DNA of 64,000 nt from Glycomyces terrestris (lineage in GTDB: Bacteria > Actinomycetota > Actinomycetes > Mycobacteriales > Micromonosporaceae): contig NZ_RSEB01000001.1 in assembly GCF_003933745.1 (NCBI RefSeq), positions 310,001 through 374,000 of the forward strand. The letters run 5' to 3'. The position numbers and the translations under genes are program-made. This document shows, piece by piece, positions 16,170 to 26,123 of the stretch (positions are counted from its first letter, which is position 1; each line of letters begins with the position of its first letter). The notes beneath the pieces were generated by a model. The model saw only the letters and a program-made list of their open reading frames with translations. It did not search any database and had not been told where the DNA came from.

Positions 16170-17237
16170 TCAGGCGTTCGGCGCAACGTCCGTGCCGGCG
16201 CCGCGCTTGCGGGGCTTCACGGCCGCGCGGACCTCGTCCGGCGCGGTGTCGAGGCCGAGGGGCACCAGGCCGGCGTCGGCGATGAGGGCGAGGTCGTCCT
16301 TCGCGGCCTGGCCCTCGCTGGTGAGGTAGTCGCCCAGGAAGATCGAGTTGACGATCTGGAGGGCGGTGGCCTGGAGGGTGCGCAGGTGCACCTCGCGGCC
16401 CGCGGCGAGGCGGACCTCGGCGGCCGGGTTCGCGAGGCGGACCATCGCCAGGATGCGCAGGCACCGGCGCGGGTCCAGGTCCCACGTCGCCTCCATCGGC
16501 GTGCCCTCGAAGGGCAGCAGGAAGTTCACCGGGATCGAGTCGACGTCGAGGCCGCGCAGGCCCAGGGCCACCGAGACGAGGTCGGCGTCCGACTCCCCCA
16601 TGCCCGCGATGAGGCCCGAGCACGGCGAGAGGCCGGCGCCGTGGGCGGCGTTGACGGTGTCGACCCGGTCGGCGAAGGTGTGCGTCGAGCAGATCTCGGC
16701 GTACGTGTCCTCCGAGGTGTTCAGGTTGTGGTTGTACGCGTCGGCGCCCAGGTCGGCGAGGCGCTCGGCCTGGCCGTCCTTGAGCAGCCCGAGGCAGGCG
16801 CACACCTCGACGCCGGGGGCGGCGTTCTTGACCGCGGCGATCGTCTTGCCGACCCGCTCGACGTCCATATCGGTCGGACCGCGGCCGCTGGCGACCAGGC
16901 ACACCCGCGAGGCCCCGCCCGCGACGCCGGCGGCGGCCTGCTCGGCGGCCTGCTCGGGGGTGAGCCAGGTGTACTTGAGGACGTCGGCCTTGGAGCCCAG
17001 GCGCTGGGAGCAGTAGTTGCAGTCCTCGGGGCACAGGCCGCTCTTGAGGTTGACGAGGTAGTTCAGCTTGACCGTGTTCCCGAAGTGGCGGTAGCGGAGC
17101 CGCGCCGCGGCGGCGACCACGTCCATCAGCTCGGCGTCCGTGCTCGCGAGGACGGCCTCGAGGTCGGCGGCCGCGGGCGCCTCGCCGGCGTCGGCGGCTG
17201 CGGAGAGTCGGGAGAGGGCGTCGTGGAGTGCAGGCAT
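16170..17237 (-). CDS. bioB: biotin synthase
   Basis: Radical-SAM enzyme that inserts sulfur into dethiobiotin to make biotin. The [4Fe-4S] cysteines are C69, C73 and C76 in CPEDCNYC. Other BioB landmarks include the early CSTH-type site ([15 protein letters not shown]), [15 protein letters not shown] and [11 protein letters not shown]. Its 355 residues are normal for the family, with a short charged tail. It stands alone: no bioA, bioD or bioF is adjacent. The upstream 220 bp separate it from a divergent SH3/NlpC-like gene. Confidence 0.95.
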   Translation of the reverse strand: MPALHDALSRLSAAADAGEAPAAADLEAVLASTDAELMDVVAAAARLRYRHFGNTVKLNYLVNLKSGLCPEDCNYCSQRLGSKADVLKYTWLTPEQAAEQAAAGVAGGASRVCLVASGRGPTDMDVERVGKTIAAVKNAAPGVEVCACLGLLKDGQAERLADLGADAYNHNLNTSEDTYAEICSTHTFADRVDTVNAAHGAGLSPCSGLIAGMGESDADLVSVALGLRGLDVDSIPVNFLLPFEGTPMEATWDLDPRRCLRILAMVRLANPAAEVRLAAGREVHLRTLQATALQIVNSIFLGDYLTSEGQAAKDDLALIADAGLVPLGLDTAPDEVRAAVKPRKRGAGTDVAPNA

Positions 17238-17460
17238 GGCAAGATCTTGCCACAGCCGCGGGTTGCGGGACTTTCCGATGGTGCGGGGGTTATCGGGCGG
17301 TATGCCCCCGCGAGGTCGCGCTCAGGCCGGAGCGTCGCGATCCGCCTACACTTGCTACAGTGGGTGGTCGGTGCTGCGAAGGACGCTGCGGGCTGGTGGA
17401 GATCCCCCCTGTGCGCGTCTCGACTTGTGAACCGCCCGAACCATCCGGAGAGAATCAACC

Positions 17461-18396
17461 GTGCCGATCGCACCTGGACAGCCGGCGTTGATCGCCGTGG
17501 CAGTCGCGACCCTCTGGGCCCAGCCCTCCGCCGCGGGGCCGGAGGACCGGCTCGCGCTGGGCGTGCCGTCCGCCATCCGCGAATGGGTCGCCCGGCTCAC
17601 CAACGACATCCGCGCGAACGGCCTCAAAGGACGCGTGCGCACCCAGTGCCTCCTCGGCACCCGCGTCGAGGTCGAGCGGGTCGCCGACGGCTGGGCCGAG
17701 GTCGCCTGCCCGTCGCAGGAGACCTCCGGCTGGGTCCCCCTCGACCAGCTCGTGCACCCCGCCGACAGCAGCACCGGGGGCACCGAGTACCTCGTGAGCG
17801 CCACCGCGACCGCCGTCCGGGACGAGCCCGGCGGCGATGTCTCGATCCCCGGGGTGACCCTGGGGACGCGCCTGCGGGTCGTCGGCGAGGCGTACCGGGG
17901 CTGGGTCCCCGTGGCGCTGCCGGGGCCGCAGCAGCCCGGCTGGGTCCCCCAGCGCGACCTCACCGCCGAGCCCGCGTCCGAACTCGCCGCGCCCTCCACC
18001 GGGATGGTCGCCGCGGGCCTGGACGCCGTCAAGCTCGCCCAGCAGCTCCTGGAGATCCCCTACCTGCACGGCGGCATCAGCGCCTACGGCATCGACGCGC
18101 CCGGCCTGGTCTGGATCGTCTACCGCCAGTTGGGCATCGACGTGCCGCGCTTCGCCGAGGCCCTCCTCGAATCGGGCGGCGCCGTCGACTTCGACGACCT
18201 GCACCCCGGCGACCTCGTCTTCCTCGACCACGGCGGCGACCCGAAGACCCCCGCGATCATGGCCGAGCGCGGCCAGACCGACCTGCCCGAGGTGATCTTC
18301 TCCTCGCCGCTGTACGGCAAGGTCGTGTCCGAGCCGCTCAAGGACGCCGAGCTGGCGCGCATCACCGCGTGCCGCCGCCTGCCCGTCCGGGCCTAG
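17461..18396 (+). CDS. SH3 and NlpC/P60-like protein lacking the catalytic cysteine
   Basis: A 311-residue protein with two SH3-like repeats (about residues 55-100 and 108-168, each ending in GWVPLDQL or GWVPQRDL) and a C-terminal NlpC/P60 fold (about 185-305). The layout is that of YkfC-like gamma-D-glutamyl-L-diamino acid peptidases. The nucleophile motif, normally DCSGL, reads DAPGL at 212-216, so Cys is replaced by Ala213, and no HVGI-type catalytic His motif is visible. It should be inactive as a peptidase and may bind muropeptides. No convincing signal peptide or lipobox is present. The GTG start follows a GGAGAG site. Confidence 0.8.
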   Translation: MPIAPGQPALIAVAVATLWAQPSAAGPEDRLALGVPSAIREWVARLTNDIRANGLKGRVRTQCLLGTRVEVERVADGWAEVACPSQETSGWVPLDQLVHPADSSTGGTEYLVSATATAVRDEPGGDVSIPGVTLGTRLRVVGEAYRGWVPVALPGPQQPGWVPQRDLTAEPASELAAPSTGMVAAGLDAVKLAQQLLEIPYLHGGISAYGIDAPGLVWIVYRQLGIDVPRFAEALLESGGAVDFDDLHPGDLVFLDHGGDPKTPAIMAERGQTDLPEVIFSSPLYGKVVSEPLKDAELARITACRRLPVRA

Positions 18397-18416
18397 TACC
18401 GGGCCTCGTACGCAGC

Positions 18417-18454
18417 GAACGGCCCGCCTCCCCCGAAGGGAAGGCGGGCCGTTC
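18417..18454. terminator. bidirectional terminator between the NlpC-like and TerC genes
   Basis: GAACGGCCCGCCT (18417-18429) pairs perfectly with AGGCGGGCCGTTC (18442-18454) around a 12-nt loop, between converging genes. Confidence 0.85.
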
Positions 18455-18471
18455 CGTCGTCTATCTGGAAC

Positions 18472-19560
18472 CTAGTAGTAGAGCTTCTTCTGCTTCGGCT
18501 CGGCGGCGACCGGCTCGGGCGCCTCGGCCGGCACGGGCTCCTCGACGTGCTGCTCGCGCTCGGCCTCGGCGAACAGCTCCTTCCAGGTCTTGCCGTCGCG
18601 GTGCAGGAGGATGCCGTTCACGACGACGACCGTGGTCAGCACGCCGGCGATGACGCTGAGGGAGAGCGCGGTCGGGATCTCCGGGATCGCGTCGATGTGC
18701 TCGCCGCCGTTGATGAACGGGAGCTGGTTCTCGTGGAGGCCGTGGAGCACGAGCTTCACGCCGATCCAGCCGAGGATCGCCGCCAGGCCCAGCGACAGGA
18801 ACCGCAGGGACTTCAGCAGCGCGGCCAGCAGGAAGTAGAGCTGCCGCAGGCCCATCAGCGCGAAGATCGTCGCGGTGAAGACCAGGTACGGCTCCTGCGT
18901 CAGGCCGAAGATCGCCGGGATCGAGTCGAGCGCGAACAGGATGTCGGTGGAGCCGATCGCGAGCATCGCCAGCAGCAGCGGGGTCACGAACTTCACGCCG
19001 TCGATGCGGGTGGTCAGCTTGCCGCCGTCGTAGCCGGGCGAGACGCGCAGCCGCGACTCCGCGAACCGCATGAAGCCGTTCTGCGGCATCTCCTCGTCAT
19101 GGCCGCCCTTGTCGCGCAGCTGGCCCCACGCGGTCCAGATGAGGATCGCGCCGAAGATCAGGAACACCCAGCTGAACCGCTCGATGAGCACCGAGCCGAC
19201 GGCGATGAATCCGCCGCGCAGCACGATCGAGAGCACGATGCCGACCAGGAGCACGCGGGACTGGAGCGCGTCCGGGACCCGGAAGGACTGGATGATCAGG
19301 AGGAACACGAAGAGGTTGTCGACCGACAGCGCCAGTTCGGTGAGGTAGCCGGCGTAGAACTGACCGCCGAACGCCGGGCCTTGGGTGACCAGGATGAGCG
19401 CGCCGAACGCCAGCGCCGCGCCGATGTACACACCGGCCCAGGTGGCCGATTCCTTCGTGGAGAGTCTGTGGGGGTTGCGGACCGCCATCACGAGGTCGAA
19501 CACGACGACGGAGGCGAGACCGACCATGGTCAGCGCCCAGGCCCAGGCCGGGAGTTCCAA
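18472..19560 (-). CDS. TerC/Alx family membrane protein (probable manganese exporter)
   Basis: A 362-residue integral membrane protein of the TerC family, with about eight or nine hydrophobic helices. The conserved acidic motifs are ELALSVDNLFVFLLI and ILFALDSIPAIFGLT, whose Asp/Glu/Asn residues are thought to carry metal ions. The tail is charged and ends KKLYY. TerC/Alx/MeeF proteins export manganese, in part to metallate secreted proteins. The TTG start has a GGAAGG site 7 bp upstream. A yybP-ykoY-type leader directly precedes it, so expression should rise with Mn. Confidence 0.88.
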   Translation of the reverse strand: MELPAWAWALTMVGLASVVVFDLVMAVRNPHRLSTKESATWAGVYIGAALAFGALILVTQGPAFGGQFYAGYLTELALSVDNLFVFLLIIQSFRVPDALQSRVLLVGIVLSIVLRGGFIAVGSVLIERFSWVFLIFGAILIWTAWGQLRDKGGHDEEMPQNGFMRFAESRLRVSPGYDGGKLTTRIDGVKFVTPLLLAMLAIGSTDILFALDSIPAIFGLTQEPYLVFTATIFALMGLRQLYFLLAALLKSLRFLSLGLAAILGWIGVKLVLHGLHENQLPFINGGEHIDAIPEIPTALSLSVIAGVLTTVVVVNGILLHRDGKTWKELFAEAEREQHVEEPVPAEAPEPVAAEPKQKKLYY

Positions 19561-19592
19561 TGTGTTGCCTTCCTTGACATCTGGAGGGTCAC

Positions 19593-19695
19593 ATGGTCTC
19601 TCCCGATCCGCGTGGACCAGCGTCACCGGGGTCCGATGGCGGACCCGTGCATTGACGACGACGCTAACAGCGCTGGGCGCTGCGGGATACTCCCC
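19593..19695 (-). ncRNA. yybP-ykoY manganese riboswitch
   Basis: On the minus strand the leader contains the invariant elements of this class in the right order. GGGGAGTA (19695-19688) is followed by a first helix, then GTCGTCAATGCACGGG and a GGTCCGCC...GGACC hairpin, and it closes with GGGAGAGACCAT (19604-19593). About 32 nt separate the end from the TerC start codon. The class binds Mn2+ and usually turns on export genes. Recognition is by eye. Confidence 0.82.
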
Positions 19696-19829
19696 ACATA
19701 CCTGATTTTGAACAGACGGGACTATTCTGCCTGCCTGAATCCGACTTGTCATCAGTCGGCCTTGTGACTTCTCTCTCGACGCCACGGCGGGTGAGCGGAG
19801 TGTGAGGAACCCTGTGGGAGGCTCCGCGC

Positions 19830-20120
19830 ATGGTTCTCGAAGTCGCTGAAATCAAGATCACCCCCGGCCAGGAGCGCGCGTTCAAGGAGGCGTACCTGGG
19901 CGCCCGCGAGCTGGTGCGCGTCTCCCCCGGCCTGCGCTCGATGCGCATGACGCAGGGCGTGGAGAACCCCGGCCGGTTCGTGCTCCTCATCGAGTGGGAC
20001 TCGGTCGAGGCCCACGAGCAGGGCTTCCGCCAGACCGATCGGTTCCCCAAGTGGCGCGAGGCGATCGGCCCGTTCTTCGCGGAGCCGCCGTTCGTCGAGC
20101 ACGTCGAGGACGTGGACTAG
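19830..20120 (+). CDS. antibiotic biosynthesis monooxygenase (ABM) fold protein
   Basis: A 96-residue protein of the dimeric alpha+beta barrel ABM family: MVLEVAEIKITPGQERAFKE start, RVSPGLRSMRMTQGVENPGRFVLLIEWDS core and a TDRFPKWREAIGPFF ending. Members are cofactor-free monooxygenases, haem-degrading enzymes or stress proteins, and specificity cannot be deduced. It is a single gene between the divergent terC leader and the converging uvrB. Confidence 0.85.
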   Translation: MVLEVAEIKITPGQERAFKEAYLGARELVRVSPGLRSMRMTQGVENPGRFVLLIEWDSVEAHEQGFRQTDRFPKWREAIGPFFAEPPFVEHVEDVD

Positions 20121-20134
20121 CACCCGAGGCGAAC

Positions 20135-20162
20135 CGGGCCCGTGCCGTGGGGCGCGGGCCCG
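20135..20162. terminator. bidirectional terminator between the ABM gene and uvrB
   Basis: CGGGCCCGTGCC (20135-20146) pairs with GGCGCGGGCCCG (20151-20162) through 12 pairs, one a G-T, with a 4-nt loop. Confidence 0.8.
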
Positions 20163-20169
20163 CGGCGTC

Positions 20170-22227
20170 TCAGCCGCCGGCCTGGTCGATCTCGCGCAGC
20201 TCGCGCTTGAGGTCGGCGATCTCGTCGCGGTAGGCCGCGGCCAGTTCGAAGCGCAGTTCCCTTGCGGCGGTGAGCATCTGCTCGTTGCGTTCATCGATCT
20301 GCTGGAGGATCTCGGAGCGGACCTTGCCCGCGCCCTTGGTCTCGGCGGCCCGGCCGCGCACGGGCCGCTCGGCGGCGACGAGCTTCGCGGTCTCGGCCGC
20401 GGAGTCGTAGAGGTCCTCCATGATGTCGCCGATGCGCTTGCGCAGCGGCTGCGGGTCGATGCCGTGGGCCTGGTTGTAGGCGACCTGCTTCTCGCGGCGG
20501 CGGTCGGTCTCCTCCAGCGCGGCCTTCATGGAGTCGGTGAGGTTGTCGGCGTACATGAGGACGGTGCCGGAGACGTTGCGGGCCGCGCGGCCGATCGTCT
20601 GGATGAGCGAGGTCGCCGAGCGCAGGAAGCCCTCCTTGTCGGCGTCGAGGATCGCCACGAGGGAGACCTCGGGCAGGTCGAGGCCCTCGCGCAGGAGGTT
20701 GATGCCGACCAGGACGTCGTAGTCGCCGCGGCGCAGCTCCCCCAGCAGCTCGACGCGGCGCAGGGTCTCGACCTCGGAGTGCAGGTAGCGGACGCGGATG
20801 CCGTTGTCGAGGAAGTAGTCGGTGAGGTCCTCGGCCATCTTCTTGGTGAGGGTGGTGACCAGGACGCGCTCGTCCTTCTTGGCGCGCTCGCGGATCTCGT
20901 GCATGAGGTCGTCGATCTGGCCCTTGGTGGGCCGGACCTCGACGTGCGGGTCGACCAGGCCGGTGGGGCGGATGACCTGCTCGACGAACGCGCCCTTGGT
21001 CTGCTCCAGCTCCCACTTGCCGGGCGTGGCCGACAGGTACACCGTCTGGCCGACGCGCTCGCGGAACTCGTCGAAGCGCAGGGGCCGGTTGTCCTGGGCG
21101 CTGGGGAGGCGGAAGCCGTGCTCGACGAGGTTGCGCTTGCGGGAGGCGTCGCCCTCGGACATGGCGCCGATCTGCGGGACGGTCTGGTGCGACTCGTCGA
21201 TGATGGTGACGAAGTCGGACGGGAAGTAGTCCAGGAGCGTGTGCGGCGGGGAGCCGGCGGGTCGGCCGTCGATGTGGCGCGAGTAGTTCTCGATGCCGTT
21301 GCAGGTGCCGGTCTGCTTCATGTTCTCCAGGTCGAACACGGTGCGCATGCGCAGGCGCTGGGCCTCCAGGAGCTTGCCCTGGCCCTCCAGCTCGGCCAGG
21401 CGCTCCTCGAGCTCGACCTCGATGTCGGCGATGGCGCGGGCCATGCGGGCGTCGCCGGTGGCGTAGTGGGAGCCGGGGAAGATCAGGACCCGGTCGACCT
21501 CGCGGATGACGTCGCCGGTGATCGGGTGCAGGTAGTAGAGCCGGTCGATCTCGTCGCCGAACATCTCGATGCGGATGGCGAGCTCTTCGTACGCGGGGAT
21601 GATCTCGATGGTGTCGCCCCGGACGCGGAAGGTGCCGCGGGTGAAGGCGACGTCGTTGCGGGAGTACTGGACGTCGACGAGGCGGCGCAGCAGCTTGTCG
21701 CGGTCCCACTCCTGGCCGACGGTGACCTCGGTGGCCTGCTCGAGGTACTCGGCGGGCGTGGCGAGGCCGTAGATGGCCGAGACGGTGGCGACCACGACGA
21801 CGTCGCGGCGGGTGAGCAGCGAGTAGGTGGCGCGGTGGCGCAGGCGCTCGACCTCCTCGTTGATCGAGGCGTCCTTCTCGATGTAGGTGTCGGTCTGGGC
21901 GACGTACGCCTCGGGCTGGTAGTAGTCGTAGTACGAGACGTAGTACTCGACGGCGTTGTTCGGCAGGAGCTCGCGGAACTCCTTGGCCAGCTGCGCGGCG
22001 AGCGTCTTGTTGTGGGCCATGACCAGGGCCGGGCGCTGGAGCCTCTCGATCAGCCACGCGGAGGTCGCGGACTTGCCGGTGCCGGTGGCGCCGAGCAGCA
22101 CGGTGTCGCGCTCGCCGCTGCTGACGCGCTCGGCCAGCTGGGCGATCGCGGTCGGCTGGTCGCCGGAGGGCTGGTACTCGCTGACCACCTCGAAGCGCCC
22201 GTCGGCGCGGGGAATATCGAAAGCCAC
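20170..22227 (-). CDS. uvrB: excinuclease ABC subunit B
   Basis: Damage-verification helicase of nucleotide excision repair. It takes over from UvrA and positions UvrC. The 685-residue protein has Walker A GATGTGKS near residue 45, the beta-hairpin region with [14 protein letters not shown], motif II DESH, and motifs V and VI ([23 protein letters not shown]). A C-terminal UVR coiled coil ([25 protein letters not shown]) binds UvrC. uvrA and uvrC are not in the window. Its neighbours (coaE, rpsA and polA) follow the order common in actinobacteria. Confidence 0.97.
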   Translation of the reverse strand: MAFDIPRADGRFEVVSEYQPSGDQPTAIAQLAERVSSGERDTVLLGATGTGKSATSAWLIERLQRPALVMAHNKTLAAQLAKEFRELLPNNAVEYYVSYYDYYQPEAYVAQTDTYIEKDASINEEVERLRHRATYSLLTRRDVVVVATVSAIYGLATPAEYLEQATEVTVGQEWDRDKLLRRLVDVQYSRNDVAFTRGTFRVRGDTIEIIPAYEELAIRIEMFGDEIDRLYYLHPITGDVIREVDRVLIFPGSHYATGDARMARAIADIEVELEERLAELEGQGKLLEAQRLRMRTVFDLENMKQTGTCNGIENYSRHIDGRPAGSPPHTLLDYFPSDFVTIIDESHQTVPQIGAMSEGDASRKRNLVEHGFRLPSAQDNRPLRFDEFRERVGQTVYLSATPGKWELEQTKGAFVEQVIRPTGLVDPHVEVRPTKGQIDDLMHEIRERAKKDERVLVTTLTKKMAEDLTDYFLDNGIRVRYLHSEVETLRRVELLGELRRGDYDVLVGINLLREGLDLPEVSLVAILDADKEGFLRSATSLIQTIGRAARNVSGTVLMYADNLTDSMKAALEETDRRREKQVAYNQAHGIDPQPLRKRIGDIMEDLYDSAAETAKLVAAERPVRGRAAETKGAGKVRSEILQQIDERNEQMLTAARELRFELAAAYRDEIADLKRELREIDQAGG

Positions 22228-22305
22228 GGCCCAACGGTAACCCCGGGGTCCGACACCGGCGGCCTCCGGCGGTGACTTTTCCGGTTCCGACTCGTTGGTC
22301 CCTGC

Positions 22306-23715
22306 GTGAGCTCCACTACCTCGATTTCATTCAGATCGGCCCTGATGTGGGTCGTCGCCATCATCGCCGCGGTCGCCGTGGCCGGCTGGTTCGCCGTCTC
22401 GTGCAGTCCGGGCGGGTCGCAGGCCGAGCGGCCGGTCAGCGAGGAGGAGGCGGCGCTGCTGGCGGGCATGCGGGTGAAGAACCTCGACGCGGCGCCGGTC
22501 GCGCTGCGGATGAGCCTGCCGGTGGACGGCGAGACGCTGACCGTCGAGGGCTACCTGGACTGGCAGGTCCCGATGGTCTACGCGCGCGTCCCCGACGGCG
22601 CGGGCGGGTACGGGCTCGTCCAGGCCGTCCCGGGCCTGATCGCCTCGCGCGCCGACGACGAGGCCGCGTTCGACGAGGTCCGCGTCCCCGCGGACGGCTG
22701 GACCACCCGGGCGATGCTCTCCGGCGCCGGCTCGTCGCTGGAGACGACCCTGGACATCCTGGTGTCCTCGCTGTTCACGCTCACGGCCGAGGAGGCCGAC
22801 GACCCCGCGCAGCTCGCGGAGGACGCCGTGTGGCGCGAGGAGGGCGTCATCGACGGCGAGGCGGTCGACTCGTTCCGGGCCCCGATCATGGTCGAGACCG
22901 AGCAGCGGCCGGCCGAGGGCGCGGCCCCCGAGGCGCTGTACTCGCTCGACGGCGAGGGCAACCTGCGCCGGTTCCAGGTGAACACCGGTGCCGAGAGCCT
23001 CTCCGCGGCCGACTTCCTGCGCGAGGTCGCCTTCGACCCCGCGGGCCTGGTGCCGATCGACCTGCTCGGCGGCCCGCGCCTCGACCCGGTCGCGGTCGAC
23101 GAGGACCTGGCCGAGACGATCGCGCACGTGCGCTCGGAGAACTGGACGGCGTCCTCGGAGGTCGAGCTGACGGTGCCGGTCGGCGACGACCAGGTCGCGA
23201 CCGGCTCCGGCTCGGTCGACTGGCGCACGATGACGGCCTACCTGCACGTGAGCGACGCGAGCGGGCAGCGGCTGCTGCTGGCGCGCCCGGGCGGGTTCGC
23301 GACGCTCGCGGCCGAGGACGGCGAGCTGCCCGAGACGCCGCCGACCGAGGGCTGGGAGGTGCACCGGCTCGGCGACGAGGACGTGGCCGAGAGCTTCGGC
23401 GCGGTCGAGTCCCTGGTGTACCGGCTGCTGGAGATGGCCGCCGAGGAGCCCGAGGACGAGGGGCAGGTGGCCGAGACCGCGTCCCTGCTGCGCACCGACG
23501 GCACCGCCGACGAGCCGGTGTACGTGGTCGAGTTCCCGGTCAACGGCGACGCCGAGGCCGAGCCGGGCCGGTCGGCCTACCGCTACCACCTCGCCGGCGA
23601 GCGCCTGGCCGAGGTCGAGATGATGACCTACTACGGGGTCGCGAGCGCCGAGGTGTCCTACGAGGACTACGAGATGGTGGCCGTCCCGTGGGAGGTCGAG
23701 GAGCAGATCGGCTGA
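22306..23715 (+). CDS. membrane-anchored protein with internal duplication
   Basis: A 469-residue acidic protein. Residues 12-32 form a signal anchor ending in AVSC, which might be a poor lipobox. The exterior part consists of two similar halves: [17 protein letters not shown] in the first matches [18 protein letters not shown] in the second, each followed by a strand ending in ARVPD or LHVSD. The arrangement recalls beta-sheet lipid-binding lipoproteins such as the LprG/LppX group, but no signature is decisive. Function unknown. It starts 78 bp from uvrB in the divergent direction. Confidence 0.75.
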   Translation: MSSTTSISFRSALMWVVAIIAAVAVAGWFAVSCSPGGSQAERPVSEEEAALLAGMRVKNLDAAPVALRMSLPVDGETLTVEGYLDWQVPMVYARVPDGAGGYGLVQAVPGLIASRADDEAAFDEVRVPADGWTTRAMLSGAGSSLETTLDILVSSLFTLTAEEADDPAQLAEDAVWREEGVIDGEAVDSFRAPIMVETEQRPAEGAAPEALYSLDGEGNLRRFQVNTGAESLSAADFLREVAFDPAGLVPIDLLGGPRLDPVAVDEDLAETIAHVRSENWTASSEVELTVPVGDDQVATGSGSVDWRTMTAYLHVSDASGQRLLLARPGGFATLAAEDGELPETPPTEGWEVHRLGDEDVAESFGAVESLVYRLLEMAAEEPEDEGQVAETASLLRTDGTADEPVYVVEFPVNGDAEAEPGRSAYRYHLAGERLAEVEMMTYYGVASAEVSYEDYEMVAVPWEVEEQIG

Positions 23716-23731
23716 GCCGCGGGGCGGACGC

Positions 23732-23755
23732 GGGCCCGGTCGGACGACCGGGCCC
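23732..23755. terminator. bidirectional stem-loop terminator
   Basis: GGGCCCGGTC (23732-23741) pairs perfectly with GACCGGGCCC (23746-23755) around a 4-nt loop, between converging genes. Confidence 0.85.
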
Positions 23756-23763
23756 CTCGCGTC

Positions 23764-24603
23764 TCAGGCGGCGCGCTGGAGGTCGAGCTTGCGCAGCGTC
23801 GCGAACAGGTGCGTGCGGGCCTCCTCGGGCAGCTCGCGGCTCTCCATCCACTCCAGCAGGAGCCCCTTGGCGGCGCGGACGCGGAGCAGGACGAGCTCGT
23901 ACGCGGCGGTGATGCGCCGGATCCACGGCACCTGCGCCGAGCCGGCGATCTGCCAGAGCACCTCGACCGCGGCCGTCCGGTTGGCTGGCGCCCAGTGCCG
24001 GATCGCCTCGAACCGGACCTCGAAGCTCACCTCGTCGTCGGTGGCGAGGGTCCGGAACGCCTCCTCGGCGTCGCGGGGCGCGAGCGGCTTGAGCGCGATC
24101 GCCGCGCGCAGGCGGCACTCGACGTCGGCGGCGGTGCCGACCATGAGGACCGCCAGGCGCTGGTCGGCCTCGTCGGGGAGCAGCCGCGCGGCCTGGAGCC
24201 GCAGGAAGGGCTCGTTGGTCGCGTCGAGGGCGAACAGGAGCAGGGCCTCGGACGCGGCCGCGGGGTCGCAGCGGCGGTACTCCAAGGCCAAGGCGAGGCG
24301 GTGGCCCTGGTCGAGGCCGCGGCTGCGGACGGCGTTGGCGAGGTGCCAGCGCGAGTCCTCGTCGGCGCCGGGGCCGTGGGCGAGGTCGTGGACGGCGCGG
24401 TCGCGGTCCTCGCTGTTGTGCTTGACGTCGAGGATCGCGGCCCGGGCGTCGCGCTGGACGTCGCGGGGGTCCTTGATCCGGGTGTCGATGTGGCGGCATT
24501 CGGACCGGGCGCCGCGCCGCAGGAGGCGGCCGAGCACGCCGGCCGCGGGCCGGCGCTTCGCGTGGCGGGAGCGGTCGTCGGATGGACCTCGAAGTGAATC
24601 CAT
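23764..24603 (-). CDS. helical-repeat hypothetical protein
   Basis: A 279-residue soluble protein with a basic N-terminus (about 40 residues) and then consecutive pairs of helices (ASEALLLFALDATNEPFLRLQAARLLPDEAD; ECRLRAAIALKPLAPRDAEEAFRTLA). This spacing is like HEAT or Armadillo repeats. No enzymatic motif is visible. Such proteins usually act as scaffolds. It is transcribed alone, between strong hairpins at both ends. I do not recognise a family. Confidence 0.68.
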   Translation of the reverse strand: MDSLRGPSDDRSRHAKRRPAAGVLGRLLRRGARSECRHIDTRIKDPRDVQRDARAAILDVKHNSEDRDRAVHDLAHGPGADEDSRWHLANAVRSRGLDQGHRLALALEYRRCDPAAASEALLLFALDATNEPFLRLQAARLLPDEADQRLAVLMVGTAADVECRLRAAIALKPLAPRDAEEAFRTLATDDEVSFEVRFEAIRHWAPANRTAAVEVLWQIAGSAQVPWIRRITAAYELVLLRVRAAKGLLLEWMESRELPEEARTHLFATLRKLDLQRAA

Positions 24604-24811
24604 TGTGGTGGAATTGCTTTCTCTGCTCGATCAAGCCGATTGGCGTCCGGTCGGCGGACTGCCGGGGTTCGCGGCCGGACTGCGATGGGTGTCGTCGCAC
24701 GTCTGGGGCGCGCGACTCGTCAGCGTATCAGAATCAGACATCGAGCGTCATACCTGCAATTCCGTCAACTTACTGCTACGTCCGGTGACAGAGCGGACGG
24801 CGGAGACGGCG

Positions 24812-24839
24812 CCGGGCCCGCGGCGCGCCGCGGGCCCGG
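24812..24839. terminator. 28-bp perfect palindrome, probable terminator of coaE
   Basis: CCGGGCCCGCGGCG followed at once by its reverse complement gives a 14-bp stem, in practice with a 4-nt loop. It lies 20 bp beyond the coaE stop and has no U-tract. Confidence 0.75.
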
Positions 24840-24858
24840 AGGTGTCGCTATCGGACGG

Positions 24859-26049
24859 TCAGCACAGCGGCGCGTGCCAGCCGTGCTCGGCGGCCCACCG
24901 GTTCGCGCGGGGCCAGCCCTCGCGGTCGAACCAGGGCTCCTTGGCCTCGGCGTAGTCGGTGACCGAGTCGGCCTTGGCCGCGAGCACGCCCTTGGCCTGG
25001 GCGTAGTCGGCCCGCGCCTGGGCGTCGGCGCGCAGCCAGTCGCGGAACAGCAGCGCGAACCGCTGGCCGGGCGCGTCGATCGACCGGAAGTGGATGTGGG
25101 CGATGTTGCCCGGGTCGGCGTAGCCGTACAGGCGCTTCTCCCACTGTGCGATGTCCGGGTGCTCGGGCTTGGGCGAGTCGAACCCGACCCCGCCGTAGAA
25201 GCCGGCCTCGCCGAGCGGGTCCGCGAAGGCGTCGACGACGTGCAGGGACACGACGGTCACCTGGATGTCGATGACGTCCTTGGCCGGCAGGTTCGCCACC
25301 GCGGTGGAGCCGACGTGGTCGATGCGGACCGCGCTGGGGCCCATGACGCGGCGCAGGCGCGCGGCCAGGTGCTCGAAGCGGCGCGGCCACAGCGGGTCGG
25401 ACTCGACGAACTGGAGCTTCTCGGGCCGGCGCTCGGCGTGCCCGTGCAGGAGGTTCTCGGCGAACGGCTTGATCCGCTCGTCCCACAGCAGCGCGACGCG
25501 CCGCTCCAGCTCGTGGAGGTCGTGGTCGTTGTAGAGGACCACGTCGCAGACCTCGCGGCGTTCCGCGTCCGAGGCCTGGGCGTCGATCCTGCGGAGGGCG
25601 TCGGCGCGGTCGAGGCCGCGCGCGGCGAGCCGTTCGAGCCGGAGCTCGCGCGGCGCTTCCACGGCGATGTTCAGGTGGAAGCCGGGCGCCTGGCCGGTCT
25701 CGGCCAGGAGCGGGATGTCTTGGACGACGATGGCGTCGTCGGGCAGGGAGTCGGTGAGCTCGCGGGCCCGGGCGCGGACGCGGGGGTGGACGATCGCCTC
25801 GAGTTCGGCCCTGGCGGGCGCGGAGTCGAAGACGATCGATGCGAGTTTCGCGCGGTCGAGCGCGCCCTCCGAGGTCAGGACCTCGGGACCGAAGCGTGAG
25901 ACCACCGCGGCGAGGCCCTCCGTCTCGGGGGCGACGACTTCGCGGGAGAGGGCGTCGGCGTCGATGACGCTCGCCCCGAGCTGCGACAGCTTCTGCGCGA
26001 CCGTGCTCTTACCGGCTCCGATGCCACCGGTCAATGCGACTTTAAGCAC
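24859..26049 (-). CDS. coaE: dephospho-CoA kinase fused to a GrpB (UPF0157) domain
   Basis: The last step of coenzyme A synthesis is phosphorylation of dephospho-CoA. Residues 1-200 are CoaE: P-loop GGIGAGKST at 8-16, DADALSREVV, and the lid and base region QASDAERREVCDVVLYNDHDLHELERRV. Residues about 215-396 are a GrpB/UPF0157 nucleotidyltransferase-like domain (DHVGSTAVANLPAKDVIDIQ; HIHFRSIDAPG). The same fusion is known from mycobacterial CoaE (Rv1631), where the added domain affects stability or regulation. The gene follows rpsA on the same strand after a strong hairpin. Confidence 0.93.
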   Translation of the reverse strand: MLKVALTGGIGAGKSTVAQKLSQLGASVIDADALSREVVAPETEGLAAVVSRFGPEVLTSEGALDRAKLASIVFDSAPARAELEAIVHPRVRARARELTDSLPDDAIVVQDIPLLAETGQAPGFHLNIAVEAPRELRLERLAARGLDRADALRRIDAQASDAERREVCDVVLYNDHDLHELERRVALLWDERIKPFAENLLHGHAERRPEKLQFVESDPLWPRRFEHLAARLRRVMGPSAVRIDHVGSTAVANLPAKDVIDIQVTVVSLHVVDAFADPLGEAGFYGGVGFDSPKPEHPDIAQWEKRLYGYADPGNIAHIHFRSIDAPGQRFALLFRDWLRADAQARADYAQAKGVLAAKADSVTDYAEAKEPWFDREGWPRANRWAAEHGWHAPLC

Positions 26050-26062
26050 AACTAAAACACTA

Positions 26063-26091
26063 CCCGCCCCAGGCGAACAGCCTGGGACGGG
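26063..26091 (-). terminator. rpsA terminator
   Basis: On the minus strand CCCGTCCCAGGC pairs with GCCTGGGGCGGG (12 pairs, one G-T) around a 5-nt loop, followed by TAGTGTTTTAG. It lies between rpsA and coaE and just before the coaE start. Confidence 0.85.
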
Positions 26092-26123
26092 CAGTGGTCT
26101 GTCAGTTGAAAGGGTGACAGGTG

